Positions 40,141-48,878 are shown, counted from the stretch's first letter. The stretch is 64,000 nucleotides of DNA from RGIG3701 sp030530205 (GCA_030530205.1 JAUMVK010000015.1:16493-80492); one strand, 5' to 3'. Numbers and translations are program-made. Notes: generated by a model not told the origin, from the letters alone.

Positions 40141-41763
40141 ATGAAAAACCGCACGCTTATTTTGCTTCTCCTCGCACTGCTCCCGCTTGTAATACTAACG
40201 GGTGCGTCCCTTTGGGATTTTTTCTCCGTTCCTCCCCGCTCGGCGCCTAACGACCAGGAACTGATTGCTGAAGTTGACAGAGGCAAGCTGGATCGCCTCA
40301 ATGGGATCAAAGTCGCAAAAGCCCTCGAGGTTGGTCTTGAGGACGTACAGTTGATCCTCCCGCTCGACCCGCAAAAATCCCAATTCCTCAATCACATGGG
40401 GCACTACGGCGAATACCGTGGAGGTCTGGCTTACGTCCAGCGCTGGAACTCCGTCCTGAGCAGCTTTCTGGAGACATTGCGTCCCTTGCGTAAAATCACA
40501 TCGGAGGCTCTTTCAGATGCCGAGGAAATGAACGAGGAAAACGAGGAAATCTCCACAGGTGCGTTTGAAAGCATCCGTAAAGCCATGGGGCGATTGAACG
40601 GTGCGTTCCGGGAGTTTAATTTCTCCCTTGAAGAATTTTCCAAGGCGTTTCCGGAGGTTCCTCTCGCCAAAGATTCCAACGAAATCTCTGCCGACCTGAA
40701 GGAAATGGTCGATTTGGCTTCGGAACGGGTCAAGCGCGCGCGGGAAATGCACCAGCTCAAAGCATCCTTTATGGAAGCACAAAAACACTATGAGGCGGGT
40801 GAACTCCTCAAATGTAATCAGCTCTGTGCCAAAATTCTGACCAGTGAACTGGCAGATGACGCATTTCTGGAAAAAGTCCAGAAAGTTCACTACAAAGCCC
40901 GCGCCAAGCGTGCGATTAACGAAATCGACGAGATTGAAAAATCAGAAAGTATGCCTCAGCGTCGGCTCGACCGGCTGGAAGAACTGTCCGAAAAAGTCCG
41001 CGACGCGGGTAAACGGCTGGACGCGGAAACCAAAGAATCCCTCGGAAAGGAATTCCTGACAAAAATGAACGACGTGGTCATCGCCAGCGTCGAGGAACTT
41101 TACTCGGACGAAATTATCCAAGCGATTTCGGCGCTGGAAAAGAATCCGCCTCAAAGTTTCGCGGATGGGCTTTATGAAGTTGGGAAAATCGCCGAGAATA
41201 TCCAAAAAATGAACTCCCAACTCAAGAAAAGCATGGGGACCACCGAAACTCTTCCAAGTGTGACAGCATTTCGGGAGAGGCTTCAGGTCTTTCTCGAAAC
41301 GTTGTTGAAAGACAGGCTCCCCGCAGATATTTCGGCTGATGAAAACATCCAGGAAGCTGTTCTGACGGGTCGAAAAACCGTCACTGGCTACTTTAAACCA
41401 GTAATGGAAGACGGCAAGAAAGTCGGCTACAAAATTTACGACTCTTACGAAGATTTCAAGAATCCAACCGGTTCGAAAGGAGTAACTCCGATCAAGGATT
41501 TCCTCGCCGAACCCGGTCCATCTCTGGAATCGCGCTGTGTCAAGGAGTATCTGCTTGCACGCGAAGAGCTTCTGAAGAGTTTCGAGAATAAAATTTTCTG
41601 GACCCGTTTCCTTGAAAAATGCGAGGAACTTCAGAAAGAATTGAGGGACTGGGAAAGCAGAACCGGTCTGAAGGTTTCCTTCTCACTCAAGGAACAAATT
41701 GCCATAGCCAAAAGGACGCTCCAGGACGAGAACTGGAACATCATCAGGAAAATATTCAAGTAA
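40141..41763 (+). CDS. Membrane-anchored helical protein of the GTPase system, unknown function
   Basis: 540 residues, no family recognised. An N-terminal membrane anchor (MKNRTLILLLLALLPLVILTGAS) is followed by an almost entirely alpha-helical, charged body with coiled-coil stretches (SDAEEMNEENEEIS, LDRLEELSEKVRDAGKRLDAETKESLGKE). A small beta-like segment near residue 415-440 (TVTGYFKPVMEDGKKVGYKIYDSYEDF) is the only non-helical part. It begins 47 bp after GAP1 and ends 42 bp before the first vWA gene, so it belongs to the same unit. It could be a scaffold, a signal transducer or the effector. No enzymatic motif is visible. Confidence 0.7.
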   Translation: MKNRTLILLLLALLPLVILTGASLWDFFSVPPRSAPNDQELIAEVDRGKLDRLNGIKVAKALEVGLEDVQLILPLDPQKSQFLNHMGHYGEYRGGLAYVQRWNSVLSSFLETLRPLRKITSEALSDAEEMNEENEEISTGAFESIRKAMGRLNGAFREFNFSLEEFSKAFPEVPLAKDSNEISADLKEMVDLASERVKRAREMHQLKASFMEAQKHYEAGELLKCNQLCAKILTSELADDAFLEKVQKVHYKARAKRAINEIDEIEKSESMPQRRLDRLEELSEKVRDAGKRLDAETKESLGKEFLTKMNDVVIASVEELYSDEIIQAISALEKNPPQSFADGLYEVGKIAENIQKMNSQLKKSMGTTETLPSVTAFRERLQVFLETLLKDRLPADISADENIQEAVLTGRKTVTGYFKPVMEDGKKVGYKIYDSYEDFKNPTGSKGVTPIKDFLAEPGPSLESRCVKEYLLAREELLKSFENKIFWTRFLEKCEELQKELRDWESRTGLKVSFSLKEQIAIAKRTLQDENWNIIRKIFK

Positions 41764-41805
41764 ACCCGAATTTCATTCATAAACTTTTTTCACAAGGATT
41801 TTGTA

Positions 41806-42660
41806 ATGTACTCACAGGAAATCAGTCGTCATAACAAAGCATGTTTCCTTTTCCTTTTGGACCAGTCGTACTCCATGGAAGAGCCTCTTGGAGCCTCCCA
41901 GAACCGCAAATGCGACGAGCTTGCCGCGGCCATTAACGCCTGGCTTCAGAATATGGCGATCCGCGCCAGCGGTGACTCGGGGATTAAGGACTGGATGGAC
42001 ATTGGTGTCTTTGGCTACCGTACTGACCCAGTGGGAAATCCAATCATTGAGTCGGCGCTTCGCGGACCGTTTACCGGTCGTTCGATCGTTTCGATTACCG
42101 ATCTTGGAATGAATCCTATCCGAATCGATCAGCGTATGCAGGTCATTCCCGATGAAGAAACGGGCGAAGTTTTCCAGATCCCCTGCGAAGTCCCGATTTG
42201 GGTGGACCCGGTCGCGGAAGGGGGAACGCCGATGTGCCACATGTTCTACCACGCCCACGAACTTCTTTCCGCCTGGATTTCAGAGCACCCCTACAGTTTC
42301 CCGCCGATTGTGGTTCATATTACAGACGGGGAGTCCCAGGACGGTGACCCGGTTCCGTTTGCTCGCGCTTTAACAAGTCTGGCAACAAACGACGGAAACG
42401 TCCTCCTTTTCAACTGCCACCTTTCGATGGCCGCGAATGATTCCTTTATGTTCCCGGCCACTCCCTCGGGGCTTCCTGACCAGCTGGCCTATAATCTTTT
42501 TGAAATGTCGAGCATTTTGCCCGACACTTTTTACCAGCACGCCATCATGGAAGGATTTCCACTTCAGCCGGGAGCGCGCGGAATGGCCTTCAATGCCGAT
42601 ATGGTTTGCCTGATTCAGTTCCTGAACATGGGGACCCAGGCCGCGCCGGGATTACGGTGA
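41806..42660 (+). CDS. von Willebrand factor A domain protein
   Basis: 284 residues, AAGGA upstream of the ATG. A single vWA domain fills the protein. The MIDAS motif DxSxS is intact (D19, S21, S23 in LLDQSYSM), and the later metal-contact loop reads HITDGESQDGDP (about 172-183). DIGVFGYRTDPVGNPIIESAL resembles the vWA group found with kinases and GAP1 proteins and is related in style to TerY. No signal peptide is seen, so it is cytoplasmic. It probably acts as a metal-dependent protein-binding module that assembles the system. Confidence 0.88.
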   Translation: MYSQEISRHNKACFLFLLDQSYSMEEPLGASQNRKCDELAAAINAWLQNMAIRASGDSGIKDWMDIGVFGYRTDPVGNPIIESALRGPFTGRSIVSITDLGMNPIRIDQRMQVIPDEETGEVFQIPCEVPIWVDPVAEGGTPMCHMFYHAHELLSAWISEHPYSFPPIVVHITDGESQDGDPVPFARALTSLATNDGNVLLFNCHLSMAANDSFMFPATPSGLPDQLAYNLFEMSSILPDTFYQHAIMEGFPLQPGARGMAFNADMVCLIQFLNMGTQAAPGLR

Positions 42661-42744
42661 TTTTCTATTAAAAATTCCCAGGGCTGAGCCAGATATGACT
42701 ATCCCTGTATAAAGAAACACTGACAAATCAACCATTGAAAGAAA

Positions 42745-44952
42745 ATGAATACAGCGTGTGCAGTTTTTTTGATTGAAGAATCCCCTTCGATGAAAACGCG
42801 AATCGCAGAAGGAACGCATTCCCGACTGGAAAGTATTGCCACGGCGGTTAATTCCGCGATTCGGCAAATGGAGGGAATGCCGTCCATTGATGTTGCGATT
42901 ATCGGGTATCATCGCGACGCGGAGGGCAATCCAGTCATAGGGAGTCGTTGGGGTGGCCCTTATGAGGGGAAAATATGGGTTTCTTCGGACGTTCTGGCAG
43001 TTAATCCTATCCGAATCGAGACTCGGGCCAAACACATGGTGAACCCGGTTACGCGGGCAGTGACTCAAATGACCGTTGAGTTCCCCGTCTGGTTCGACCT
43101 GATCCCCGGCGCAGGCAGGCTGCAGTATAAAACCGTTTATGAGTATTTGGCCCAAATGCTCAACGATTGGATCCAGCAAACGGAACCCGCAATTCCGCCG
43201 CTGGTTTTCAGCTTTCTCTCGGACCTTCAGCCCAACGATTCTATCGCTGACGCAGTCATTCCTCTGGGAAAGGTTTCGACGCAGCAGGGTTTTCCAATGC
43301 TCCTCCAGTTCCACGTTGGATCCTACACCAACGTCCCGGCCATCAAGTACCCTAGTGTCGCCCAGTTCCTTCCTTATGGGCCGGTCCAGGAGCTTTTTTA
43401 CGCATGCAGCCCTCTGACCGATTTTATGTTCACGGCCTTGCGCCAGAATCAGGAATTTCCCACTGCCGGGGCCAAGGCGCTGGTTTACAATGGCCGTATG
43501 ATCGACATTGTGCGGATGCTCGGTTGCGTAAAGGTTTTCCAATCCATGCGCCCGGCACACGCTTCAGGGACCCAATTAAAAGCTGGTCCTGAATTTAACG
43601 TTTCTGTCCCGGAATCCAGCCCTCAAATTCCCGATTTTAAACCTCAAAATACGGCAATCAAGCCGCCAATTCCCGCGTTTGCCGCACAGCCGCCTCAAAC
43701 TTCGCCGATTGCTCCGCCGAACCAGGAAATCGCGCATCAACAGCCCCCGTTGATGGCAGAGCCACCTCAGTTTCGGGCGCAGAATCCACCAATGGCTGCA
43801 CCGAATCAGGAGAACAAGCCACTGACACCACCGTTGATGGCTCAGCCTCCAGAAATCAAACCTGCTCATCTCGCGATGCCGCCGGAACAGCCAGCGTCAT
43901 CTCCGATTCCGTCCATTACGCCTTGTCCTCCCATCCAGTCCAAAACCCGCAATTCGTTCCAAATGCCGGGCGTGATCCCAATGTCGAAATCCTCAGACGC
44001 CTTATTTGAAGATTTCGACCATGAGTCGGACGAGGACGATTCTCTTTCCGATATTCCATCGGTAGAAAATCTTCCTGAAGTGAAAGCGGATATCATACCG
44101 GACGGTTTTGAGTACCGGTGCCAGCCGTTTGCAACGAACAAATCCGTACCGGAACCTCCGAACCTTCCGCCGCGGCTGGCCCTGGTGATCCTCATGATGG
44201 ACCGTTCCGTCTCCAGCCTGATGTACAAACCAGCCCTTGAAACGTGGGAGAAACGAAAGGACAAGATCCGCTTTATGCTCGGTGAATTTGCCCGCCGCGG
44301 ACGTGGCCGTTACGACGTTGGAATCGTATCCTACGGCAAAGAACGGGATGGCAAAATGTCCGTGTACCGAGGTTCCCTGGGAAGAACTTTCCTTTCGGAT
44401 AATTGCCTGACGGAAACGGCCGGCAAGGTCGAACTGACGATGATCCAGATCCCCAACGGAATCGGCGGCCTGATTTCTCTTCCACGCAAGAAGCTTTACT
44501 TCACGGACTGCACGCCGACCTATTCCGGCGATCCCGTGATGGGGATCCAGAGCGCGATCGAAATCATTCGTGAATGGGAACAAACCCGCCAGAATAAAGT
44601 GCTTTCGCCTGTCATCGTCCATTTAACGTCAGGTTATTTCCGCACGGAACGGCTGGATGAGGCGTTGAACCTTTTGGCCGACCCAACACTTCCGCAGGTT
44701 TCATTCCTTCAGTGGGTTTTCACCGAGCGTCCTCACATCGGAGTTTGCTGTCCGGCAGATACCACTTTCACGCATGACGAAACACTTCAAATGCTTTGGG
44801 AACGGACCGACCCGCTCCCCGCTCGAGAATTTCTGGCGGGGCTGCGTCCCGGCATTCACGAGGAATCACGCGGAATGATGGTCAATATGGATTTCGACGT
44901 CCTTTTCGAGGCACTCGACACATTGGCCAAGAAGAAGAGCGAGAAGCCGTAA
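42745..44952 (+). CDS. Tandem vWA-domain protein with Pro/Gln-rich linker
   Basis: 735 residues. An N-terminal vWA domain (1-260) keeps the fold but has a degenerate MIDAS, EESPS (from E11) instead of DxSxS; it is homologous to the adjacent 284-residue vWA (compare AIIGYHRDAEGNPVIGSRWGGPYEG). A linker (about 275-430) is Pro/Gln-rich with an imperfect repeat (APPNQE...PPLMAEPPQ / AAPNQE...PPLMAQPPE). A C-terminal vWA (about 480-720) has an intact MIDAS, D487 in MMDRSVSS, then VGIVSYGKERDG and IVHLTSGYFRTE. It probably arose by duplication and fusion of the neighbouring type. It is the last gene of the block, followed by a stem-loop before a convergent gene. Confidence 0.85.
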   Translation: MNTACAVFLIEESPSMKTRIAEGTHSRLESIATAVNSAIRQMEGMPSIDVAIIGYHRDAEGNPVIGSRWGGPYEGKIWVSSDVLAVNPIRIETRAKHMVNPVTRAVTQMTVEFPVWFDLIPGAGRLQYKTVYEYLAQMLNDWIQQTEPAIPPLVFSFLSDLQPNDSIADAVIPLGKVSTQQGFPMLLQFHVGSYTNVPAIKYPSVAQFLPYGPVQELFYACSPLTDFMFTALRQNQEFPTAGAKALVYNGRMIDIVRMLGCVKVFQSMRPAHASGTQLKAGPEFNVSVPESSPQIPDFKPQNTAIKPPIPAFAAQPPQTSPIAPPNQEIAHQQPPLMAEPPQFRAQNPPMAAPNQENKPLTPPLMAQPPEIKPAHLAMPPEQPASSPIPSITPCPPIQSKTRNSFQMPGVIPMSKSSDALFEDFDHESDEDDSLSDIPSVENLPEVKADIIPDGFEYRCQPFATNKSVPEPPNLPPRLALVILMMDRSVSSLMYKPALETWEKRKDKIRFMLGEFARRGRGRYDVGIVSYGKERDGKMSVYRGSLGRTFLSDNCLTETAGKVELTMIQIPNGIGGLISLPRKKLYFTDCTPTYSGDPVMGIQSAIEIIREWEQTRQNKVLSPVIVHLTSGYFRTERLDEALNLLADPTLPQVSFLQWVFTERPHIGVCCPADTTFTHDETLQMLWERTDPLPAREFLAGLRPGIHEESRGMMVNMDFDVLFEALDTLAKKKSEKP

Positions 44953-44964
44953 AATCAGCTGAGT

Positions 44965-44996
44965 TGCGACTTGCGTTTTGAGAACTGCGAGTCGCA
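44965..44996 (+). terminator. Stem-loop after the vWA gene
   Basis: TGCGACTTGCG (44965-44975) pairs with TGCGAGTCGCA (44986-44996) around a TTTTGAGAAC loop. There is no strong T-run, so Rho-independent function is uncertain. Confidence 0.4.
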
Positions 44997-45034
44997 CAAA
45001 GCGTGACGTAGAATAAAAACTTGACTCGAAAAGA

Positions 45035-45055
45035 GGGTGGCCGCAATGACCACCC
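45035..45055 (-). terminator. Intrinsic terminator of the RraA-like gene
   Basis: On the minus strand GGGTGG, a 9-nt loop, CCACCC and then TCTTTT, directly after the stop at 45069. Confidence 0.6.
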
Positions 45056-45068
45056 CTTTCTGAAAATT

Positions 45069-45803
45069 TTAGAAGTACCCGCCGCGGGCGTGGACTTCTT
45101 CCGGCGAAAGACCCGCCTGGATCCAGTCTTTGAATTCGTCTTCGTTCCGCACGATCGACTCGGCCCGTTCCAGAACCGCGACGCAGATCTTGCGGGGAAC
45201 GACCACCGCCCCGTCAATGTCGGCGAAAATCAGGTCGCCCGGCTTGATCAGGGCCGTTCCGCAAACGACCGGGACCTGGAATCCCGTCATTTTCGCGCGA
45301 GAGAGCGACCCGTTGGAAGTGCGGTAGCGGCACCAGATGCGGAATTTCTGGGACAAAATGTCGCCCGTATCGCGGATCCCGCCGTCGATGATCGCGCCGC
45401 GGACGCCCTTCGCCATGGACATTTTGGTCATGACGCCGCCCCAGTGGGACGCGTGATCGACGCCGTTCGCGTTCCAGACGCACACCATGTTCGGCTTGAG
45501 CTGGTCGAGCATTTTCACGCGGAGTTCCAGCTCTCCCGAAACGGTCGGGTCGGCGTTCGAGCGGATCGTGAAGGCGAAGCCGGCCAACACCATGTCGTCG
45601 CGCAGCGGGGCGATCTCTTCCGGAAGCGCCTGGTTCGTGAGGCACATTTCGCGCATCACGTCGTTCACGCAGCCGGTGTAGAGCTTTTCGTACCGCGCGA
45701 TGATCTCTTCTTCCGGGATCGGCAGCTCGCACATCTCGACGTCGTCGCGAATGTGGCGCAGATTCTCAATATTCATCTTGGATTTTGGTTTGTTCTCTTC
45801 CAT
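45069..45803 (-). CDS. RraA-fold protein (HMG/CHA aldolase-like)
   Basis: 244 residues. The RraA family comprises class II oxo-acid aldolases/decarboxylases (4-hydroxy-4-methyl-2-oxoglutarate aldolase) and the RNase E regulator RraA. Typical blocks are YTGCVNDVMRE, LAGFAFTIRSNADPTV, GAIIDGGIRDTGDI (the metal and substrate Arg/Asp), VVCGTALIKPGDLIFADIDGAVVVPR. The R-D pair in IRDT suggests an aldolase/decarboxylase active site. The N-terminal 30 residues and the C-terminal GLSPEEVHARGGYF go beyond minimal RraA and recall planctomycete sugar-acid aldolases. The substrate is unresolved. Confidence 0.85.
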   Translation of the reverse strand: MEENKPKSKMNIENLRHIRDDVEMCELPIPEEEIIARYEKLYTGCVNDVMREMCLTNQALPEEIAPLRDDMVLAGFAFTIRSNADPTVSGELELRVKMLDQLKPNMVCVWNANGVDHASHWGGVMTKMSMAKGVRGAIIDGGIRDTGDILSQKFRIWCRYRTSNGSLSRAKMTGFQVPVVCGTALIKPGDLIFADIDGAVVVPRKICVAVLERAESIVRNEDEFKDWIQAGLSPEEVHARGGYF

Positions 45804-45853
45804 TACAGAAACCCTTTTGTGTGTGAGACGGTCTGAAAAATGAATCTTTCCGA

Positions 45854-45889
45854 ATTATACCACTTTTAAAATTTTTTGCCAGTGGGGGG
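45854..45889 (-). promoter_or_regulatory. Predicted promoter of the RraA-like gene
   Basis: Minus strand TGGCAA (45881-45876), a 16-bp spacer and TATAAT (45859-45854). A run of six C (45889-45884) ends 2 bp before the -35 box. Confidence 0.5.
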
Positions 45890-45919
45890 CAGGACTCCAA
45901 GTCCAACTTGCGAATGGAG

Positions 45920-46395
45920 CAAATGGTGAAAATGGGAACGTCCCGGAGTTCACCTCCAGCCCACTTCCCACTCCAGCGATTATAGGCCCCGCGGATTTGG
46001 GCGGATTTGATTAAAAGAGTTTTTAAACTGCAAACCAGTTTCCAAAGTGCGCGGCTCACCCACTTCAGCCCCTGATTTAAACACGGATTTTCACGGATTA
46101 AAAGGATTTTCACGGATTATTTAAAGGAAATTTTGCGTCTTCTTCCTGGTTTTGAATCAATGAAAACGAAATCCTTTTAATCCCTCGAATCCGTGGAAAT
46201 CCGTGCTTAAATGAAAGGTTGGAAGTGAAACTGGCTTGAATCTTGGAAAGGGAATTTTTGGGGGGAATCCCTTAAAATTTTTTAAATCCAATCCGCCTTA
46301 ATCCGCCTGATCCGCCCAATCCGCGGGGCCTATAATCGCTGGACTTTGAGGCGAGCTGGTGAACTTTGGGTCAGACTCATTCGACCATTTCGCCC
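45920..46395. repeat. Full-length nested palindromic element (ACGGATT copy 6)
   Basis: The longest copy of the family. The core 46075-46212 (ATTTAAACACGG... to ...CCGTGCTTAAAT) is enclosed by outer arms: CCAGCGATTATAGGCCCCGCGG (45973-45994) is the exact reverse complement of 46321-46342. Beyond these, GTTCACC (from about 45948) and GGTGAAC (to about 46364), and AATGG/CCATT words to about 45924 and 46388, continue the symmetry. It has no coding capacity. The right end abuts the promoter of the DUF4838 gene. Confidence 0.85.
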
Positions 46396-46414
46396 GGTTT
46401 TTTGTCAAAATCAA

Positions 46415-46452
46415 GGGGGGCACTTGACAGACGATTCCCGCAGTGCTATAAT
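46415..46452 (+). promoter_or_regulatory. Consensus sigma-70 promoter of the DUF4838 gene
   Basis: Perfect TTGACA (46424-46429), exactly 17 bp, perfect TATAAT (46447-46452). Six G (46415-46420) end 3 bp before the -35 box. The leader to the ATG at 46518 is about 60 nt. It is the best promoter match in the window and suggests strong constitutive expression. Confidence 0.8.
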
Positions 46453-46517
46453 GATTTCGTACCGGAAAGTCTTTCGGATAATTTCCTTCCCCCACCCTTT
46501 TACCCCCTGAGGTGCTT

Positions 46518-48776
46518 ATGCGTACGTTCTTCACTTTCCTGACCCTTTTGCTTGCGGTCACTCTTGCACAGGCCGGCTCACTTCGGCTTGCTGAAAACGG
46601 CCAAACCGGCTGGAAAATCGCCCTTCCGGCTGAACCTACGGACGTGGAAAAGACCGCCGCCCGTGAACTGGCCGAACATCTGAATCTCATCACCGGCGCC
46701 GAGTTCCCGACGGTTTCCGAGGCGGACCTCCCCGCTGACGCGCAGAACGTGCTGTTCGTCGGAAACGGTTCCGCGATGGCGGCCGAATACGCCAAAGCCG
46801 GAAAAACCGGTGAGAAACCGTTCAAGTTCGACGAGATATTCATCCGCGCGGACGGTTCGAACCTCTACCTCGGAGGTCACGAGCGGCGCGGTGCGCTCTA
46901 CGCGGTTTACTCGTTCCTTCAGGACACGCTAGGGGTACGCTGGTGGACGGCCGAAAGCTCTTTCATCCCGAAAAAGCCAACGCTTGAAGTCGCCGACGAC
47001 CTGAGCGTTTCGTACGCCCCGCAGCTCATTTCCCGCGAGATGTACCACCGCCTCGCGCAGAAGCCGATTTTCTCCGCGCGCATGAAAGGGAACGGCGCAA
47101 TTCCGGCCGAATACGGCGGACGGGTCAGCATCATTTACTTCGTTCACTCGTTCTTCCGCGTTCTGCCGCCGGAAAAGTACTTTGACGAGCATCCCGAATG
47201 GTACTCGGAAATCGACGGGAAACGCAAAGGGGAACACACGCAGCTGTGCCTCTCCAACGACGAAATGCGTAAAGAGTACGTCCGGGTCATTCTTGAGGAA
47301 CTTCGCAAAGCGAAGGATCCCCGCTTCATCGACGTGAGCCAGAACGACTGGGGCGGCTGGTGCCAGTGCGAGAAATGCAAGGCCCTCGCCGAACAGGAAG
47401 GCAGTCAGGCCGGGCCGCTCATCACGTTCCTGAATAAAGTGGCCGAAGACATTGAAAAAGAATTTCCGGACGTGCTCGTCGAGACGCTCGCGTACCAGCA
47501 GTCCCGCAAGCCGCCGAAGACGGTCCGCCCGCGCGACAACGTGCTGGTGCGTCTCTGCTCGATCGAATGTTCCTTCAGCCAGCCCCTTGAATCGGAGCAG
47601 AACGAAAAATTCGCCTCCGATATTGACGGGTGGAGCAAGATCGCGAAGCACCTCTTCATCTGGGACTACGTGACGAACTACCGCGCCTACGTCGAACCGT
47701 TCCCGAACCTGAAGGTCCTTGCGCCGAACCTCCGTTTCTTCCTGAAACACGGCGCGGTCGGCCTCTTCTGCGAAGGGGAAGGCGACGACTTCTGCGAGCT
47801 GAAAAACTGGCTCCTCATGCGCCTGATGTGGGAGCCTGACCTCGACGAAAACGCGCTGATCAAAGAGTTCTGCGACGGTTACTACGGCCCGGAGATCACG
47901 CCGTTCATTCAGGAGTACTGGGACGTTCTTTCGGAACAGGCCGTCAAGAGCGGCGCCTTCATCGGCTGCTTCCACAACGGGTCTCAGGACTGGCTTGACC
48001 TGAAAACCCTGAACCGCACGACGAAGCTCATGAACCAGGCCGTCGCGAAAAGCCGCGAGATTTACGGCGAGGATTCCGAGCAGTTCGCACACCTGAAAAA
48101 AGCGAAAATGGGCGTCGATCTCGTCTGGATCAACCGCTGGTTCCCGCTCATGAATGAAGCCCGCAAAACCGGTACGCCGGTCGAGGGGCCGACGGTCCTG
48201 GGAGACGCTTGCCGGGACTTCGTCGAGATGTGCGAAAAAGTGAAAACCCAAGCGCTCATCATCAGCCAGGCCTCCCTGCTGAAAGATCAGCTTGAAGGGA
48301 TGAAGAACTACGAGGTCGTGCGCAAAAATCCGCCGAAAGAGTGCGAAGACGCCGACCCGGCGACGTGGTTCGCGGTCGATGATGCCGTTTTCGGAAACTA
48401 CAGAAACGTGGCGGTTCGAGTGAACGACCCGGAATCGATCGACGGGACCTCCACCCGAATGGGGACGGAAGTCGATTGGAATACGCAGTGCTACCCCAAA
48501 GTGGTCGGGAAGTACCACATCTGGGCCAGTATGCGCGTGGATGCCGAAATTGATGAAGGGCTCGCGGGTCAGATCGGCGTTTACGACGTGAACGGCAAGA
48601 AGGGGATCATCACCCACGCGCTGAACGTTGAAGACCTTAAAGGACCGAAATACCAGTGGGTCGATCTGGGCGTCGTGGACCTCGTGCCGAATGCTTACAT
48701 CTGGTTCGCGCACCGCCACAATCCGAAGGTCGAAGCGCTGTACGTGGACCGTCTCGTCTTCAAGGAAGCAGAATAA
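46518..48776 (+). CDS. Exported DUF4838 glycoside-hydrolase-like protein
   Basis: 752 residues. ATG 46518 is preferred over the GTG at 46512. A signal peptide MRTFFTFLTLLLAVTLAQAG leads into an alpha-glucuronidase-like N-domain (EPTDVEKTAARELAEHLNLITG, LYLGGHERRGALYAVYSFLQDTLGVRWWT). The DUF4838 TIM-barrel core follows: FIDVSQNDWGGWCQCEKCKALAEQEGS with the CxC..C cluster, ETLAYQQSRKPPKTVRPRDNV, WDYVTNYRAYVEPFPNL and GLFCEGEGDDFCELKNWLLMRLMWEPD. The C-terminal 150 residues are a beta-sandwich. The family is common in gut Planctomycetota, Lentisphaerota and Bacteroidota and probably acts on complex glycans, with the activity not established. It lies directly behind a consensus promoter. Confidence 0.88.
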   Translation: MRTFFTFLTLLLAVTLAQAGSLRLAENGQTGWKIALPAEPTDVEKTAARELAEHLNLITGAEFPTVSEADLPADAQNVLFVGNGSAMAAEYAKAGKTGEKPFKFDEIFIRADGSNLYLGGHERRGALYAVYSFLQDTLGVRWWTAESSFIPKKPTLEVADDLSVSYAPQLISREMYHRLAQKPIFSARMKGNGAIPAEYGGRVSIIYFVHSFFRVLPPEKYFDEHPEWYSEIDGKRKGEHTQLCLSNDEMRKEYVRVILEELRKAKDPRFIDVSQNDWGGWCQCEKCKALAEQEGSQAGPLITFLNKVAEDIEKEFPDVLVETLAYQQSRKPPKTVRPRDNVLVRLCSIECSFSQPLESEQNEKFASDIDGWSKIAKHLFIWDYVTNYRAYVEPFPNLKVLAPNLRFFLKHGAVGLFCEGEGDDFCELKNWLLMRLMWEPDLDENALIKEFCDGYYGPEITPFIQEYWDVLSEQAVKSGAFIGCFHNGSQDWLDLKTLNRTTKLMNQAVAKSREIYGEDSEQFAHLKKAKMGVDLVWINRWFPLMNEARKTGTPVEGPTVLGDACRDFVEMCEKVKTQALIISQASLLKDQLEGMKNYEVVRKNPPKECEDADPATWFAVDDAVFGNYRNVAVRVNDPESIDGTSTRMGTEVDWNTQCYPKVVGKYHIWASMRVDAEIDEGLAGQIGVYDVNGKKGIITHALNVEDLKGPKYQWVDLGVVDLVPNAYIWFAHRHNPKVEALYVDRLVFKEAE

Positions 48777-48789
48777 ACAGGGATTTTCA

Positions 48790-48813
48790 GGGACGACGTT
48801 TCCAACATCGTCA
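48790..48813. repeat. Degenerate GACGACGC palindrome
   Basis: GGGACGACGTTTCCAACATCGTC, a decayed copy of the 24-bp palindrome. Confidence 0.6.
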
Positions 48814-48846
48814 ACAATTCCGCAGAAATTGAAGTTAATACCCACA

Positions 48847-48878
48847 GGGGATCGGGGTCCCTCACAGACCCCATCCCC
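48847..48878. terminator. Strong bidirectional stem-loop
   Basis: GGGGAT-C-GGGGTC (48847-48859), loop CCTCACA, GACCCC-ATCCCC (48867-48878). It sits between the convergent DUF4838 and symporter genes. The inner GGGGTC...CACAGACCCC recurs at 61313-61333. The T-run is weak. Confidence 0.55.

Noticed and set aside
46929..48845. Minus-strand open frame of 638 codons
   Set aside because: It is antisense to the DUF4838 gene, whose plus-strand product has a signal peptide and family motifs; the antisense translation is Val/Arg/Phe-rich without domains.
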